Below are positions 1 to 7,820 of a stretch of DNA of 37,902 bases, in pieces. The stretch lies in NCBI GenBank assembly GCA_009783085.1, contig WRHU01000012.1:1-37902 (forward strand), read 5' to 3'. Under the pieces are notes generated by a model. It saw nothing but the letters and a program-made list of their open reading frames with translations. It ran no database searches and had not been told where the DNA came from. Origin of the DNA: Coriobacteriia bacterium. GTDB lineage: Bacteria; Actinomycetota; Coriobacteriia; Coriobacteriales; UBA8131. Both the position numbers and the translations under genes were made by a program. How positions within the stretch are numbered: position 1 is the stretch's first letter; every line of letters starts with the position of its first letter.

Positions 1-327
1 AATGCTTCTGGCACCGTTAACAAGGCCGTTGCGGTTAAGGTAACCCAAAAACTTGTTAAACCTACTATTACGGGTGGCAAGTCAAAAGTTACTTTAAAGA
101 AGAACTATAAAAAGACCACCATTGCCTTTAAGGTTAAAGGTTTTCCTGCTCCTACGCTCAGCATAACAAAAGCACCTAAGAGCATTGCCAAAAAGATTTC
201 GATTTCCAAAACAGGCAAGCTCACTATCAAAAAGGGTATTAAGCTGGGAACCTATAAGATAACCATTACGGCTAAGAACTCGCAAGGTAAGGCAACAAAG
301 ACCGTAACCATCAAGGTTAAGAAATAG
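1..327 (+). CDS. C-terminal end of a secreted Ig-like/cadherin-like repeat protein (5' truncated)
   Basis: An open frame enters from the left edge (frame starting at base 1) and ends at TAG 325-327, giving 108 residues. The visible part is very rich in Lys, Thr, Val and Ile, with alternating beta-strand patterns such as KTTIAFKVKGFPAP and GTYKITITAKNSQGKATKT. This is typical of the last Ig-like or cadherin-like modules of actinobacterial and clostridial surface proteins. It ends in TIKVKK with no LPXTG motif and no hydrophobic tail, so no sortase anchor is visible. A strong terminator follows at 366-404. The start, signal peptide and function lie outside the window. The Lys-rich beta-sandwich style matches the C-termini of the secreted proteins at 7821, 11120, 25182 and 28097. 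The coding call is firm; the domain family is inferred. Confidence 0.8.
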   Translation, partial: NASGTVNKAVAVKVTQKLVKPTITGGKSKVTLKKNYKKTTIAFKVKGFPAPTLSITKAPKSIAKKISISKTGKLTIKKGIKLGTYKITITAKNSQGKATKTVTIKVKK

Positions 328-365
328 CAGGTACGCTCAGGTGCGCTCGCGCACATGAGCGTACA

Positions 366-404
366 AAACCCCCCTGCCTCGGCTTCGCCGAGGCAGGGGG
401 GTTT
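366..404 (+). terminator. Strong intrinsic terminator, probably bidirectional
   Basis: Bases 366-383 pair with 387-404 over 18 uninterrupted base pairs around a TTC loop (384-386). The outer pairs are A-T, so on the plus strand the stem runs into GTTTCTCTTT and on the minus strand into a T run. It lies 38 bases after the stop at 325-327 and about 85 bases beyond the stop of the convergent minus-strand gene (490-492). One hairpin could therefore end both transcripts. Confidence 0.85.
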
Positions 405-405
405 C

Positions 406-500
406 TCTTTACTCGCTATGAGGCTTTAGTTCGAGCAACAGGAACAGTCTGCTCTCGCACCCAAGCTTATCTTTACTCGCTATGAGGCTTTAGTTCGAGC
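406..500. repeat. 31-bp perfect direct repeat (406-436 and 470-500)
   Basis: The same 31 bases, beginning TCTTTACTCGCTATGAGGCT, occur at 406-436 and 470-500 with a 64-base period. The second copy contains the stop codon and last codons of the minus-strand zinc-ribbon gene (stop at 490-492). The first copy follows directly on the terminator hairpin. This looks like a local duplication of that gene's 3' end. No function is apparent. Confidence 0.85.
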
Positions 501-879
501 CTTGTCCGAGTTGTCCAAAAATTGCACCAAAGCCACCCATGTTATTGATGATACCCAAAACAACAAAAATGACTACGATAACCACCACGGCGATGAGTAT
601 CATGCGGATTATGCCGGTTATGCTGCGCAAGCACCCACCACCTGCCACACTGGTTACCATGTCCATAACCTTTTTTTCGGTATCGGTGGTATTGTCCATA
701 ATTACGCGCGGCTGCTTGGCTTGCTCCTCAAGAAACTTCTCTGTTTCAGTTTTGGAAACGAGGTCTTTGATGAGCCATTTGTTGCGACAAAAATTGCACA
801 TAACTTCACCTGTTTTGGCGTCAAGCAGTTTGTAGTCGCTCGAGCCACACTTAGAACATGTAACATTGCTTTCTGTCAT
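490..879 (-). CDS. Zinc-ribbon membrane protein
   Basis: The gene encodes 129 residues. The N-terminus carries a TFIIB-like zinc ribbon with paired cysteines C8-x2-C11 and C28-x2-C31. A charged linker follows at about residues 38-75. One very hydrophobic segment at about residues 90-112 (MILIAVVVIVVIFVVLGII) is a clear transmembrane helix. The tail is short and Gly-rich. Start choice: AAAGGA (887-892, read on the minus strand) sits a suitable distance before the ATG. The architecture suggests a small membrane protein with a cytosolic zinc ribbon. Similar short zinc-ribbon/TM proteins occur widely and their roles are mostly unknown. It lies downstream of tRNA-Pro on the same strand (93-base gap) and may share its transcript. 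No enzymatic motif is visible. Confidence 0.75.
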   Translation of the reverse strand: MTESNVTCSKCGSSDYKLLDAKTGEVMCNFCRNKWLIKDLVSKTETEKFLEEQAKQPRVIMDNTTDTEKKVMDMVTSVAGGGCLRSITGIIRMILIAVVVIVVIFVVLGIINNMGGFGAIFGQLGQGSN

Positions 880-907
880 GTCTTTATCCTTTCAAAAGAG
901 TTGGATT

Positions 908-923
908 CTGGCTTCAAATCCAG
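908..923 (+). other. tRNA T-arm-like hairpin near tRNA-Pro
   Basis: The bases CTGG-CTTCAAAT-CCAG form a four-pair stem whose loop resembles a tRNA T-loop. The sequence nearly matches the T-arm of the adjacent tRNA-Pro (CTGG-TTCAAAT-CCAG on the minus strand) but lies in the opposite orientation. It could be chance or a remnant of a rearranged tRNA 3' end. There is no other tRNA structure around it. Confidence 0.3.
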
Positions 924-972
924 GTTCTCTCCACCAAAAACTCCACCTTCGCCTACCTGTCTACCAATACAA

Positions 973-1049
<77 letters not shown>

Positions 1050-1060
1050 AAGCTCCAACG

Positions 1061-1072
1061 ATAGTATACTAT
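1061..1072 (-). promoter_or_regulatory. Probable -10 element of the tRNA-Pro promoter, inside a perfect 12-bp palindrome
   Basis: ATAGTATACTAT is a perfect palindrome and contains TATACT on the minus strand (1063-1068), 14 bases upstream of the mature tRNA 5' end. That is a suitable spacing for transcription to start just before the tRNA. No convincing -35 was found at 16-18 bases, so only the -10 is proposed. Confidence 0.45.
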
Positions 1073-1156
1073 AGCAAAGCAAATCGCAAGCAAATCGGGC
1101 GTAGACACAAATAACGGTAACAGAAGACGCATTGTGGCAAATTATTGTGTTTTCGT

Positions 1157-1185
1157 GTGACAAAGAGCCCATTTAGTGGTACCCT
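1157..1185 (+). promoter_or_regulatory. Weak candidate promoter for tatA
   Basis: GTGACA (1157-1162, five of six matches to the -35 consensus), a 17-base spacer and TACCCT preceded by TGG (1180-1185, extended -10-like) lie about 120 bases before tatA. The -10 is poor. Another TTGACA at 1251-1256 has no suitably spaced -10. Apart from these and the palindromic -10, nothing else is recognisable in 1050-1306. Confidence 0.25.
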
Positions 1186-1306
1186 ATCACTTCACGTTGA
1201 GCGCATTGTTTGGCTTTTGAGCACTCGGCGAGAGCTAGTAGATAAACGCTTTGACACAAAGTCTTAAACACAAGGGTTTTAAGGCGTAGGTTTAGGAGGT
1301 CGCACT

Positions 1307-1570
1307 ATGAGCTCACTGATAATTGGTATTCCGGCTGCTGGTATTCTCGGTGGCATTGGTGTGCCCGAGCTGCTTATCATTCTGGTGGTTATTTTGATCA
1401 TTTTTGGTCCAAAAAACCTGCCAAAGTTGGGAAGCGCTCTTGGTCGTACGGTTAAAGGCGTGCGCGAAGGACTTGAGGGCGTAGACGAACTTGATAAGGG
1501 CGAGTTTGAAGAGTTTGAGGAAGATGCTCCTCGCACAAAAAAGGCTGCTGAAAAGAAGTCTGGGGAGTAA
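1307..1570 (+). CDS. tatA: Sec-independent protein translocase subunit TatA
   Basis: An 87-residue protein with the TatA/E layout. A short Gly-containing N-terminus leads into one hydrophobic helix (about residues 15-34, VPELLIILVVILIIFGPKNL) with the conserved FGP hinge. An amphipathic basic helix (KLGSALGRTVKGVREGL) and an acidic charged tail follow. TatA oligomers form the variable channel of the twin-arginine pathway in the cytoplasmic membrane. The ribosome-binding site AGGAGGT (1294-1300) is near perfect and 6 bases from the ATG, which fixes the start. tatB and tatC are not in the window, so the gene is solitary here. The N-terminus before the helix (SSLIIGIPAAGILGGIG) is a few residues longer than usual. 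TatB is less likely because of the small size and the FGP-KLP pattern. Confidence 0.9.
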   Translation: MSSLIIGIPAAGILGGIGVPELLIILVVILIIFGPKNLPKLGSALGRTVKGVREGLEGVDELDKGEFEEFEEDAPRTKKAAEKKSGE

Positions 1571-1589
1571 GAGTACGGCAATCATACGG

Positions 1590-1623
1590 CGCGGCAGGTG
1601 TGATGTAGGTCGCACGTGCCGCG
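1590..1623 (+). terminator. Weak hairpin between tatA and greA
   Basis: CGCGGCA (1590-1596) can pair with TGCCGCG (1617-1623) around a 20-base loop, followed by TCGCTTT. The loop is large and the T run is short, so this may be a weak terminator or only a chance stem. Confidence 0.2.
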
Positions 1624-1659
1624 TCGCTTTATGCAACCGATGAGGAGAACACGCGAATT

Positions 1660-2130
1660 ATGCAAAAAGATATTGTTTTAACACCAGAAGGACGCGAGAA
1701 ACTTGAGGCGGAGCTGCAGCACCTTGAAACAGACCGTCGCGCAGAAGTTGGCGAGCGTATTCGCATTGCCCGCGAGTTTGGTGACATCAGTGAAAACTCA
1801 GAGTACGACGACGCAAAAAATGAGCAGGCTTGGCTTGAGAGTCGCATTACTGAGGTAACACAAATACTGGCAAACGCCACAATTGCCGAGGCTCCCAAAC
1901 GCTCCAATAAGGTGTCGGTAGGCAACGTGGTAACCGTTGAGGACGGCAGCGGTGCCGAGCGCGTCTTTACCATTGTGGGCGCTGCAGAAGTTGACGTTGA
2001 GCAGGGTCGTATTTCTAACGAATCACCCGTTGGCTCCGCACTGCTTGGTTCAAAAAAGGGCGATACCGTTACCATTGAAGGCCCAACGGGCAAGCAGACC
2101 CAGTTTACTATTTTGAAAATCGGCCGTTAA
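1660..2130 (+). CDS. greA: Transcription elongation factor GreA
   Basis: A 156-residue protein of the usual GreA length. The N-terminal coiled-coil (residues 1-75) begins LTPEGREKLEAELQHL and carries the tip signature GDISENSEYDDAK at about residues 41-53. D42 and E45 are the acidic pair that reaches into the RNA polymerase secondary channel. The C-terminal FKBP-like domain (about 80-156) contains VTVEDGSGAERVFTIVG and ISNESPVGSALLGSKKGD. GreA stimulates cleavage of backtracked transcripts. GAGGAG (about 1641-1646) precedes the ATG at a somewhat long distance. lysS follows after 16 bases, so the two are probably cotranscribed. Nothing atypical was seen. Confidence 0.96.
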   Translation: MQKDIVLTPEGREKLEAELQHLETDRRAEVGERIRIAREFGDISENSEYDDAKNEQAWLESRITEVTQILANATIAEAPKRSNKVSVGNVVTVEDGSGAERVFTIVGAAEVDVEQGRISNESPVGSALLGSKKGDTVTIEGPTGKQTQFTILKIGR

Positions 2131-2146
2131 GAGCGGCGTTGATAGT

Positions 2147-3649
2147 ATGGATACCACAGGCGACAACACAAATGCCATCGTAGATGACCCTATTGAGGTG
2201 CGCAAGGCAAAGCGCGAGGCTGCTCTTACCAAGGGACAAGAACCGTACGCCCGTATTTTTGAGGGCGCAACACACGTCGCACAAATTGAGGAACAATATG
2301 CTCATCTTGAGGACGGCATAACCACTGAGGATACCGTGCGAATTGCCGGCCGTGTTATGGCGGTGCGCAATCAGGGCAAAGTTGCCTTTGTTGTTGTGCG
2401 CGATGCCACGGCAGACCTCCAACTCTTTTGTCGCATAGACGACTTGGGCGAGGAGGCTTTTGCATTTGTAAAAGACCTCGATATTGGCGACTGGGTTGGT
2501 GCCGAGGGTCTGGTTATGCGCACACGTCGCGGGCAGCTTTCGGTTGCACCAACAAGCGTTGAGTTGCTCACCAAGGCACTGCGCCCCTTGCCTGAGAAGT
2601 TTCATGGTTTGGCGGATAAAGAAACACGCTATCGCCAACGCTACGTTGATTTAATTGCGAACCCTGAGGTTAAGCAGGTTTTTGAAACACGCTTCAAGAT
2701 TATTAGTGCTATGAGGCGTGCAGCTGAAGAGCGTGGCTTTTTTGAGGTCGAAACTCCCATGCTTCACCCTATTCCGGGCGGCGCAACGGCACGACCTTTT
2801 ATTACCCATCACAATGCGCTCGACAAGGATTTTTATCTCCGTATTGCTCCAGAGCTTTACCTTAAGCGTTTGTTAGTGGGCGGTTTTGAGCGTGTGTTTG
2901 AAATCAACCGTTCGTTTCGTAATGAGGGCATGGATCATTCTCATAACCCCGAGTTCACCATGCTTGAAGCGTATCAGGCCTACACTGATGTCAACGGCAT
3001 TGCAGATTTTACGCAGGCACTTATTGTGGCGGCGTGTGAGGCAGCGCGTGGCGGCGAGCAGCGTTTTGTTTTTCAAGAAACTGAGGTTAATTTGGAGGGT
3101 GCGTGGAAGCGTGCCACCATGTGCGAGCTGGTGAGCGAGGCTACGGGCACCAACGTAAACTTTGACTGTGAGCTTACCGAGCTTGCCGCTCTGGCAAAAA
3201 CTCATCATATAGAAGTTGATAAGGCTTGGGGTAAGGGCAAGATAATTGCTGAATTATTTGACACTTTAGTAGAATCAACGCTTATCCAGCCAACGTTTGT
3301 GACCCAGTACCCGCTGGAAACCTCTCCGCTGGCTAAGAAAAATGCAGAAAATGACCAAGTTACCGACCGCTTTGAACTCTTTATTTGTGGTCGTGAATGT
3401 GCCAATGGTTTCTCTGAGCTGAATGACCCCGTTGACCAGCGCGAGCGTTTTGCCGCTCAGATGGAGGCGAAGGCAGCAGGGGATGAGGAAGCCATGGGTT
3501 ATGATGAGGACTATATCCGCGCGCTAGAGTATGGCATGCCACCGGCAGGAGGCGTGGGAATCGGCATCGACCGGCTCGTTATGTTCTTGACCGATATGCC
3601 CTCTATCCGCGATGTGCTTTTGTTTCCGCATATGAGAGATGAAGCGTAA
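2147..3649 (+). CDS. lysS: Lysyl-tRNA synthetase, class II
   Basis: A 500-residue cytosolic enzyme charging tRNA-Lys. The N-terminal OB-fold anticodon domain (about 65-165) includes VRIAGRVMAVRNQGKVAFVV. The catalytic core carries motif 1 (FFEVETPMLHPIPGGATARP), motif 2 with R258 in NRSFRNEGMDHSHNPEFTML, and motif 3 GVGIGIDRLVM (469-479). DRxRGPxxSPL-type extensions are not apparent. Length is normal for bacterial LysS. The Shine-Dalgarno is poor (AAGAGCGG about 15 bases upstream), and translation may depend on coupling to greA, which ends 16 bases before. The last codons and stop (GATGAAGCGTAA, 3638-3649) form the first unit of a degenerate repeat that continues into the downstream gap. Confidence 0.96.
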   Translation: MDTTGDNTNAIVDDPIEVRKAKREAALTKGQEPYARIFEGATHVAQIEEQYAHLEDGITTEDTVRIAGRVMAVRNQGKVAFVVVRDATADLQLFCRIDDLGEEAFAFVKDLDIGDWVGAEGLVMRTRRGQLSVAPTSVELLTKALRPLPEKFHGLADKETRYRQRYVDLIANPEVKQVFETRFKIISAMRRAAEERGFFEVETPMLHPIPGGATARPFITHHNALDKDFYLRIAPELYLKRLLVGGFERVFEINRSFRNEGMDHSHNPEFTMLEAYQAYTDVNGIADFTQALIVAACEAARGGEQRFVFQETEVNLEGAWKRATMCELVSEATGTNVNFDCELTELAALAKTHHIEVDKAWGKGKIIAELFDTLVESTLIQPTFVTQYPLETSPLAKKNAENDQVTDRFELFICGRECANGFSELNDPVDQRERFAAQMEAKAAGDEEAMGYDEDYIRALEYGMPPAGGVGIGIDRLVMFLTDMPSIRDVLLFPHMRDEA

Positions 3650-3793
3650 GACGAAGCACAAGGATGAAACGTAAAAACTAAGCGTAAGAACGAAATGCAT
3701 AAACGAAGCGCAAGAACTGAGCGTAAGAACGAAATGCAAGAACTAGTCGAAGCAGCGAAGCGAAGCAACGAAGCATAAGAAACGAGGCAGAAC
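3638..3793. repeat. Degenerate repeat tract between lysS and clpC
   Basis: The 144-base gap is built from variants of short purine-rich words such as GAAGCGTAAGA and GAACGAAATGCA. GATGAAGCGTAA (3638-3649, the lysS end) recurs as GATGAAACGTAA (3663-3674). A perfect 19-base repeat AGCGTAAGAACGAAATGCA occurs at 3681-3699 and 3720-3738, and the tract ends with GAAGCAGCGAAGCGAAGCAA. A related stretch occurs at about 11050-11090, before the second SGNH gene. No promoter consensus, CtsR-like operator or hairpin was recognised. GAGG at 3784-3787 is the clpC ribosome-binding site. Confidence 0.7.
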
Positions 3794-6439
3794 ATGTCAT
3801 TCGAACGATTTACCGATAAGGCGCGCAGCGTTTTGGCTTTTGCCCAAGAGGAGGCGCGTGCGCTTAAGCAAAGCAATGTTGGCACTGAGCATTTGCTGTT
3901 GGGTTTGCTCAGGGAGCGCGACGGACTTGCCGTTCAGGCACTTAATAATCTCGACATTGACTATGACGGCATGCTTAAGCAGGTCAAAAAGCTCATTGAG
4001 GGTGCTGATGTAGCGCCCACCGGTCATCTGACCTTTACGCCACGTGTTAAGCGTGTGCTGGAGCTTGCCCTGCGCGAAACCATGCAGCTGGGTCAAAACT
4101 ATATTTCAACCGAGCATTTGTTGTTGGGCATTGTGCGTGAGGGCAATGGTGTTGCCATTCAGGCGCTTTCAGAAATTGGCATCGACGGACAAATGGTGCG
4201 TGCTGCCGTTATCGACTTGCTCCACAAGTCTGCCGCTTATGCAGGTGGCCCAGATTTTATGGAAGAAGATGCCGCCAGCCAAGAGGGCGAAAGTATCCTC
4301 AAGGAGTTTGGTACCAATCTTACTAAGCTTGCCGAGGAGGGCAAACTTGACCCCGTAGTGGGCAGGGAAGTTGAGATTGAGCGCATTATGCAGATTTTGA
4401 GCCGCCGCACTAAGAATAATCCCTTGCTGTTGGGAGATCCTGGTGTGGGCAAAACCGCCATCGCCGAAGGGCTTGCACAGCTGATTGCTTCTGAGCAGGT
4501 TCCCGATATTTTGCGTCACAAACAAATTGTTACGCTCGATGTTCCTGCCCTGGTTGCAGGTTCAAAGTATCGTGGTGAGTTTGAGGAACGCCTTAAAATG
4601 GTTATCAAAAGCGTCAAAGACAACGGCGATATTATCTTGTTTATTGACGAGATGCACACGCTTATTGGTGCGGGCTCTGCCGAGGGCTCCATAGACGCTG
4701 CTGCCATTCTTAAACCGCCGCTCTCGCGCGGCGAGATACAGGTTATCGCCGCCACCACGCTTGACGAGTATCGCAAGCGCGTTGAAAAAGATACTGCGCT
4801 CGAGCGGCGCTTCCAACCGCTCACTATTAACGAGCCTTCAACCGAGCAGGCGGTCAAGATTCTTACGGGCTTGCGCGATCGCTATGAGGCGCACCATCGG
4901 GTGCATTTTACCGATGAGGCTTTTGAGGCTGCTGTTAACCTCGCCGACCGCTACGTGCAAGACCGCTTTTTGCCCGATAAGGCCATTGACGTGATTGACG
5001 AGGCGGGTGCGCGTATGCGTATTCGCAACATGACTATTCCAACCGACATTCATGTGGTTGATGAAAAACTGCGCGACCTGCGTGCAGAAAAAGACGTGGC
5101 GGTTAATACCGAAAACTATGAGAAAGCTACCAAGCTTCGCGAAAAAGAAAAAGTATTGCTCGCCGAGCGTGCTGAGCTCGAGAAAAAATGGCTTGCCGAC
5201 AGCGAAAAAGAAATCGCCAACGTTACCGAAAAAGAAATAGCCGACATTGTTTCGATGTCAACTGGCGTGCCGGTAACAGATTTGACCGAGGCAGAAACCG
5301 AAAAGCTCTTGCGCATGGAAGACGTGTTGCACGAGCGTATTATTGGGCAAGAAGAAGCGGTAACCGCTATCTCAAAGGCTATTCGCCGTTCGCGCGCAGG
5401 CCTTAAAGACCCCAAACGCCCAGCTGGCTCCTTTATTTTCCTCGGGCCGTCTGGTGTGGGCAAGACAGAGCTTTCCAAAGCGCTCTCTGAGTTTTTGTTC
5501 TCAACAGAGGATGCTCTGCTCTCTTTTGACATGAGCGAATACATGGAAAAGCACACGGTCTCTCGCTTGGTGGGTTCTCCTCCAGGGTATGTGGGCTACG
5601 ACGAGGGCGGGCAGCTTACTAAGGCAGTGCGCCAGCGTCCGTATTCGGTGGTGCTTTTTGACGAAATTGAAAAGGCTCACCCCGATGTGTTTAATATCCT
5701 GCTTCAGATTCTTGAGGAAGGGCGCCTGACCGACGGGCAGGGGCGTAAGGTTGACTTCCGCAATGCGATTATCATTATGACGAGCAACGTGGGCGCACGC
5801 GAGATTGCACAAGGTACGCAGATTGGTTTTTCGGGCGCTGATTCTAAACAAGGGCTTTCTGACAAAGAAATAAATAGTCGGGTTATGACCGAGATGAAAA
5901 AGCTCTTTCGCCCTGAGTTCTTAAACCGTATTGACGAAATAATTGTCTTTAAGTCGCTGACCAAAGAACAGGTTGCCGCTATTGTGGAGCTTATGGTTTC
6001 GGATTTGCGCGACCGTCTTATTTCGCAGGAGATGAGCCTTGAGCTGAGCGATAAAGCGTGTGCATATATTGCCGATGAAGGAACCGACATTGCGTTTGGT
6101 GCGCGTCCGTTGCGCCGTTCTATTCAGCGCTTGCTCGAAGACCCGATTAGCGAGGGTGTGCTTGAGGGGCGTTGGCAGGCAGGCACTATTATCACGGCTG
6201 ATTATGACGGCAACGAGATAGTGTTCAAAACCAAAAAGGGAAAGATTCCTAAACCACGCAAACGCCAAACGCTTGCACGCGAAGCTGAACTTATCACGCC
6301 GATTTTTGGTGGCGTGCCGAGTAGTGTTATTGGTGGCTCGGGCGTTGCTGGTAGTGCCGGTGGGAGTGGCTCAGGCGGCGGTTCAGGCAGCGGCGCGGGC
6401 GCTGGCGGTTCAGGTAGCTCAGGCAACAGCAGCGCTTAG
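3794..6439 (+). CDS. clpC: ATP-dependent Clp protease ATPase subunit ClpC
   Basis: An 881-residue Hsp100 unfoldase. Two Clp-N repeats occupy residues 1-145 ([32 protein letters not shown]). NBD1 has Walker A GDPGVGKT (about 214-221). The middle domain carries a UVR-like motif ([13 protein letters not shown], about 437-455), which marks ClpC rather than ClpB. NBD2 has Walker A GPSGVGKT (about 551-558) and the ClpP-contact region after it. ClpC unfolds substrates and feeds them to ClpP. After the conserved end near residue 830, a Gly/Ser/Ala-rich tail of about 40 residues (841-881) is added. It looks disordered and is not part of the family core. disA follows after 18 bases, suggesting an operon. 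No CtsR gene is adjacent. Confidence 0.97.
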   Translation: MSFERFTDKARSVLAFAQEEARALKQSNVGTEHLLLGLLRERDGLAVQALNNLDIDYDGMLKQVKKLIEGADVAPTGHLTFTPRVKRVLELALRETMQLGQNYISTEHLLLGIVREGNGVAIQALSEIGIDGQMVRAAVIDLLHKSAAYAGGPDFMEEDAASQEGESILKEFGTNLTKLAEEGKLDPVVGREVEIERIMQILSRRTKNNPLLLGDPGVGKTAIAEGLAQLIASEQVPDILRHKQIVTLDVPALVAGSKYRGEFEERLKMVIKSVKDNGDIILFIDEMHTLIGAGSAEGSIDAAAILKPPLSRGEIQVIAATTLDEYRKRVEKDTALERRFQPLTINEPSTEQAVKILTGLRDRYEAHHRVHFTDEAFEAAVNLADRYVQDRFLPDKAIDVIDEAGARMRIRNMTIPTDIHVVDEKLRDLRAEKDVAVNTENYEKATKLREKEKVLLAERAELEKKWLADSEKEIANVTEKEIADIVSMSTGVPVTDLTEAETEKLLRMEDVLHERIIGQEEAVTAISKAIRRSRAGLKDPKRPAGSFIFLGPSGVGKTELSKALSEFLFSTEDALLSFDMSEYMEKHTVSRLVGSPPGYVGYDEGGQLTKAVRQRPYSVVLFDEIEKAHPDVFNILLQILEEGRLTDGQGRKVDFRNAIIIMTSNVGAREIAQGTQIGFSGADSKQGLSDKEINSRVMTEMKKLFRPEFLNRIDEIIVFKSLTKEQVAAIVELMVSDLRDRLISQEMSLELSDKACAYIADEGTDIAFGARPLRRSIQRLLEDPISEGVLEGRWQAGTIITADYDGNEIVFKTKKGKIPKPRKRQTLAREAELITPIFGGVPSSVIGGSGVAGSAGGSGSGGGSGSGAGAGGSGSSGNSSA

Positions 6440-6457
6440 GGCAGAGAGGGGACAAAC

Positions 6458-7633
6458 ATGAATGACGTACACTCAATACTTCCGGAGCGTGACGACAACT
6501 TCTTTGACGGTGTTATAAAAATGGTCGCCTCTGGCATGCCTTTGCGTGAAGCAATCGACATGATTATCAGTGCCCAGAATGGCGCGCTTATCTGCATTGG
6601 CGATGTTGAAAAGGTCCTTATGCTGGGCAACGGTGGCTTTAAGATTGACCAACCCTTTACACCGCAGCGCCTCTTTGAGCTTTCCAAAATGGACGGCGCT
6701 ATTGTGCTTTCAGAAGACCTCAAACAAATTGTGTGCGCGAACTTTCATCTGAACCCCGACCCTGAGATTCTTACGCCAGAAACCGGTATGAGGCATCGCT
6801 CGGCGGCTCGCACGAGCGCACAAACTGATGCAACCGTAATCGCCATTTCAAAAAGGCGTGTTCAAACTACCTTGTATCATACGGGAGAAGCGCTCACGCT
6901 TGACTCTGATGCTATCTTGCTTACAAAGGGCAACCAAGGTTTGCTGGCGCTTCAAAATCTCAAAAATACGCTTGAGCGTGCTTCGATGCGTTTGAGTTTT
7001 CTTGAACTGGACGACATTGCAACCGTTGCCGATGTTACTAATCTCATCAAGCGTTATTGCACGCTGCTCATTATCGCCGTTGAAACCGAACGCTACATTA
7101 ACTTCTTGGGAAGCAACAGCGGCTTGCTTCGCAACCAGCTTGAGGAAATTGTGGGAGGTATGGTGGACTCGTTCATGCTGGTTATTCGCGACTACGCTGT
7201 TGACGATTCCAAAAAAAGTATCGACGCCATCGCCAGTGCCTTGCTTGCCGCAGCACTTGACGAGGACGCTGCTGGCTCTACCGGTGCTGCTACAGCCGCT
7301 GCTGCTGGTGCTACCGGTTCTGCCAGTGCTACCGCTGGTGCTACGGGCAGCACTGCACCCGATAATGCTGCTCCAGCAAAAACGGTCATGGAACTTTTAG
7401 GTCACACGCAGAGTTATGTTGACGAGGATCATATTTCTCCGCGCGGCTTTAGAGCTATCTCACGCATTTCGATGCTTGATGAGGTTGCTGTTTCCAAAAT
7501 TGTCGAGGAATACGGAAGCCTCAGTGCTATCGTAAGCGATTCAAAAGACGGCTTTGACCGCCTTGAGGATCTAGGCGTAGACAACGTGCGCGCCATCGCA
7601 AAAAGCTTCATGCAGCTCCGCTCTACGTTGTAG
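6458..7633 (+). CDS. disA: DNA integrity scanning diadenylate cyclase DisA
   Basis: A 391-residue protein. The N-terminal DAC domain (1-145) has the signature D79-G80-A81 and R112-H113-R114 (GMRHRSAARTSAQTDATVIA), both needed to convert two ATP to cyclic di-AMP. The helical linker (about 160-260) is followed by the C-terminal HhH DNA-binding region (LEDLGVDNVRAIAKSFMQL, about 369-387), which senses branched DNA. DisA forms octamers. An Ala/Gly/Thr/Ser-rich insertion at about 270-308 (repeats of GATGS and TAAAAGA) separates linker and HhH part and makes this copy longer than the usual 350-360 residues. The Shine-Dalgarno GAGAGGGG precedes the ATG. The gene sits directly behind clpC, with no radA between them. 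Confidence 0.95.
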   Translation: MNDVHSILPERDDNFFDGVIKMVASGMPLREAIDMIISAQNGALICIGDVEKVLMLGNGGFKIDQPFTPQRLFELSKMDGAIVLSEDLKQIVCANFHLNPDPEILTPETGMRHRSAARTSAQTDATVIAISKRRVQTTLYHTGEALTLDSDAILLTKGNQGLLALQNLKNTLERASMRLSFLELDDIATVADVTNLIKRYCTLLIIAVETERYINFLGSNSGLLRNQLEEIVGGMVDSFMLVIRDYAVDDSKKSIDAIASALLAAALDEDAAGSTGAATAAAAGATGSASATAGATGSTAPDNAAPAKTVMELLGHTQSYVDEDHISPRGFRAISRISMLDEVAVSKIVEEYGSLSAIVSDSKDGFDRLEDLGVDNVRAIAKSFMQLRSTL

Positions 7634-7711
7634 TCAGTTCGAGCGGCAAGTGCAAACGTCGAACCTATAAAATTCAAGTAAGTTTCGCTCGCAAAATCTA
7701 GGGTGGGGGCG

Positions 7712-7717
7712 TATAAT
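7712..7717 (+). promoter_or_regulatory. Consensus -10 (TATAAT) upstream of the envelope island
   Basis: A perfect TATAAT lies 104 bases before the secreted-protein start at 7821. The -35 at 17-base spacing (TCGCAA, 7689-7694) matches only three of six positions. It falls in the 187-base gap after disA and probably starts the transcript for the genes at 7821 onward. No terminator is obvious for disA. Confidence 0.5.
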
Positions 7718-7820
7718 AATGTCACGCTGAAGTGCGCGCCAAAACAGAGAGCAAAGCACGGGAACGTGTTGTGAGCTTGGGCGCATTTCTGCACAGTTTC
7801 GTCGACGAAAGGAACGTCCT

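Noticed and set aside
2108-2638. A 176-codon minus-strand frame opposite lysS
   Set aside because: It lies antisense to a clear lysyl-tRNA synthetase gene. No domain or ribosome-binding site was seen, and the frame is explained by codon bias of the sense gene.
3650-3793. CtsR, HspR or ClgR operator in front of clpC
   Set aside because: No inverted heptads or known operator consensus could be read; the gap is a degenerate direct-repeat tract.
3511-3885. Minus-strand frames of repeated Phe/Leu/Ser words across the lysS-clpC gap
   Set aside because: They are translations of the intergenic repeat tract and overlap both real genes.
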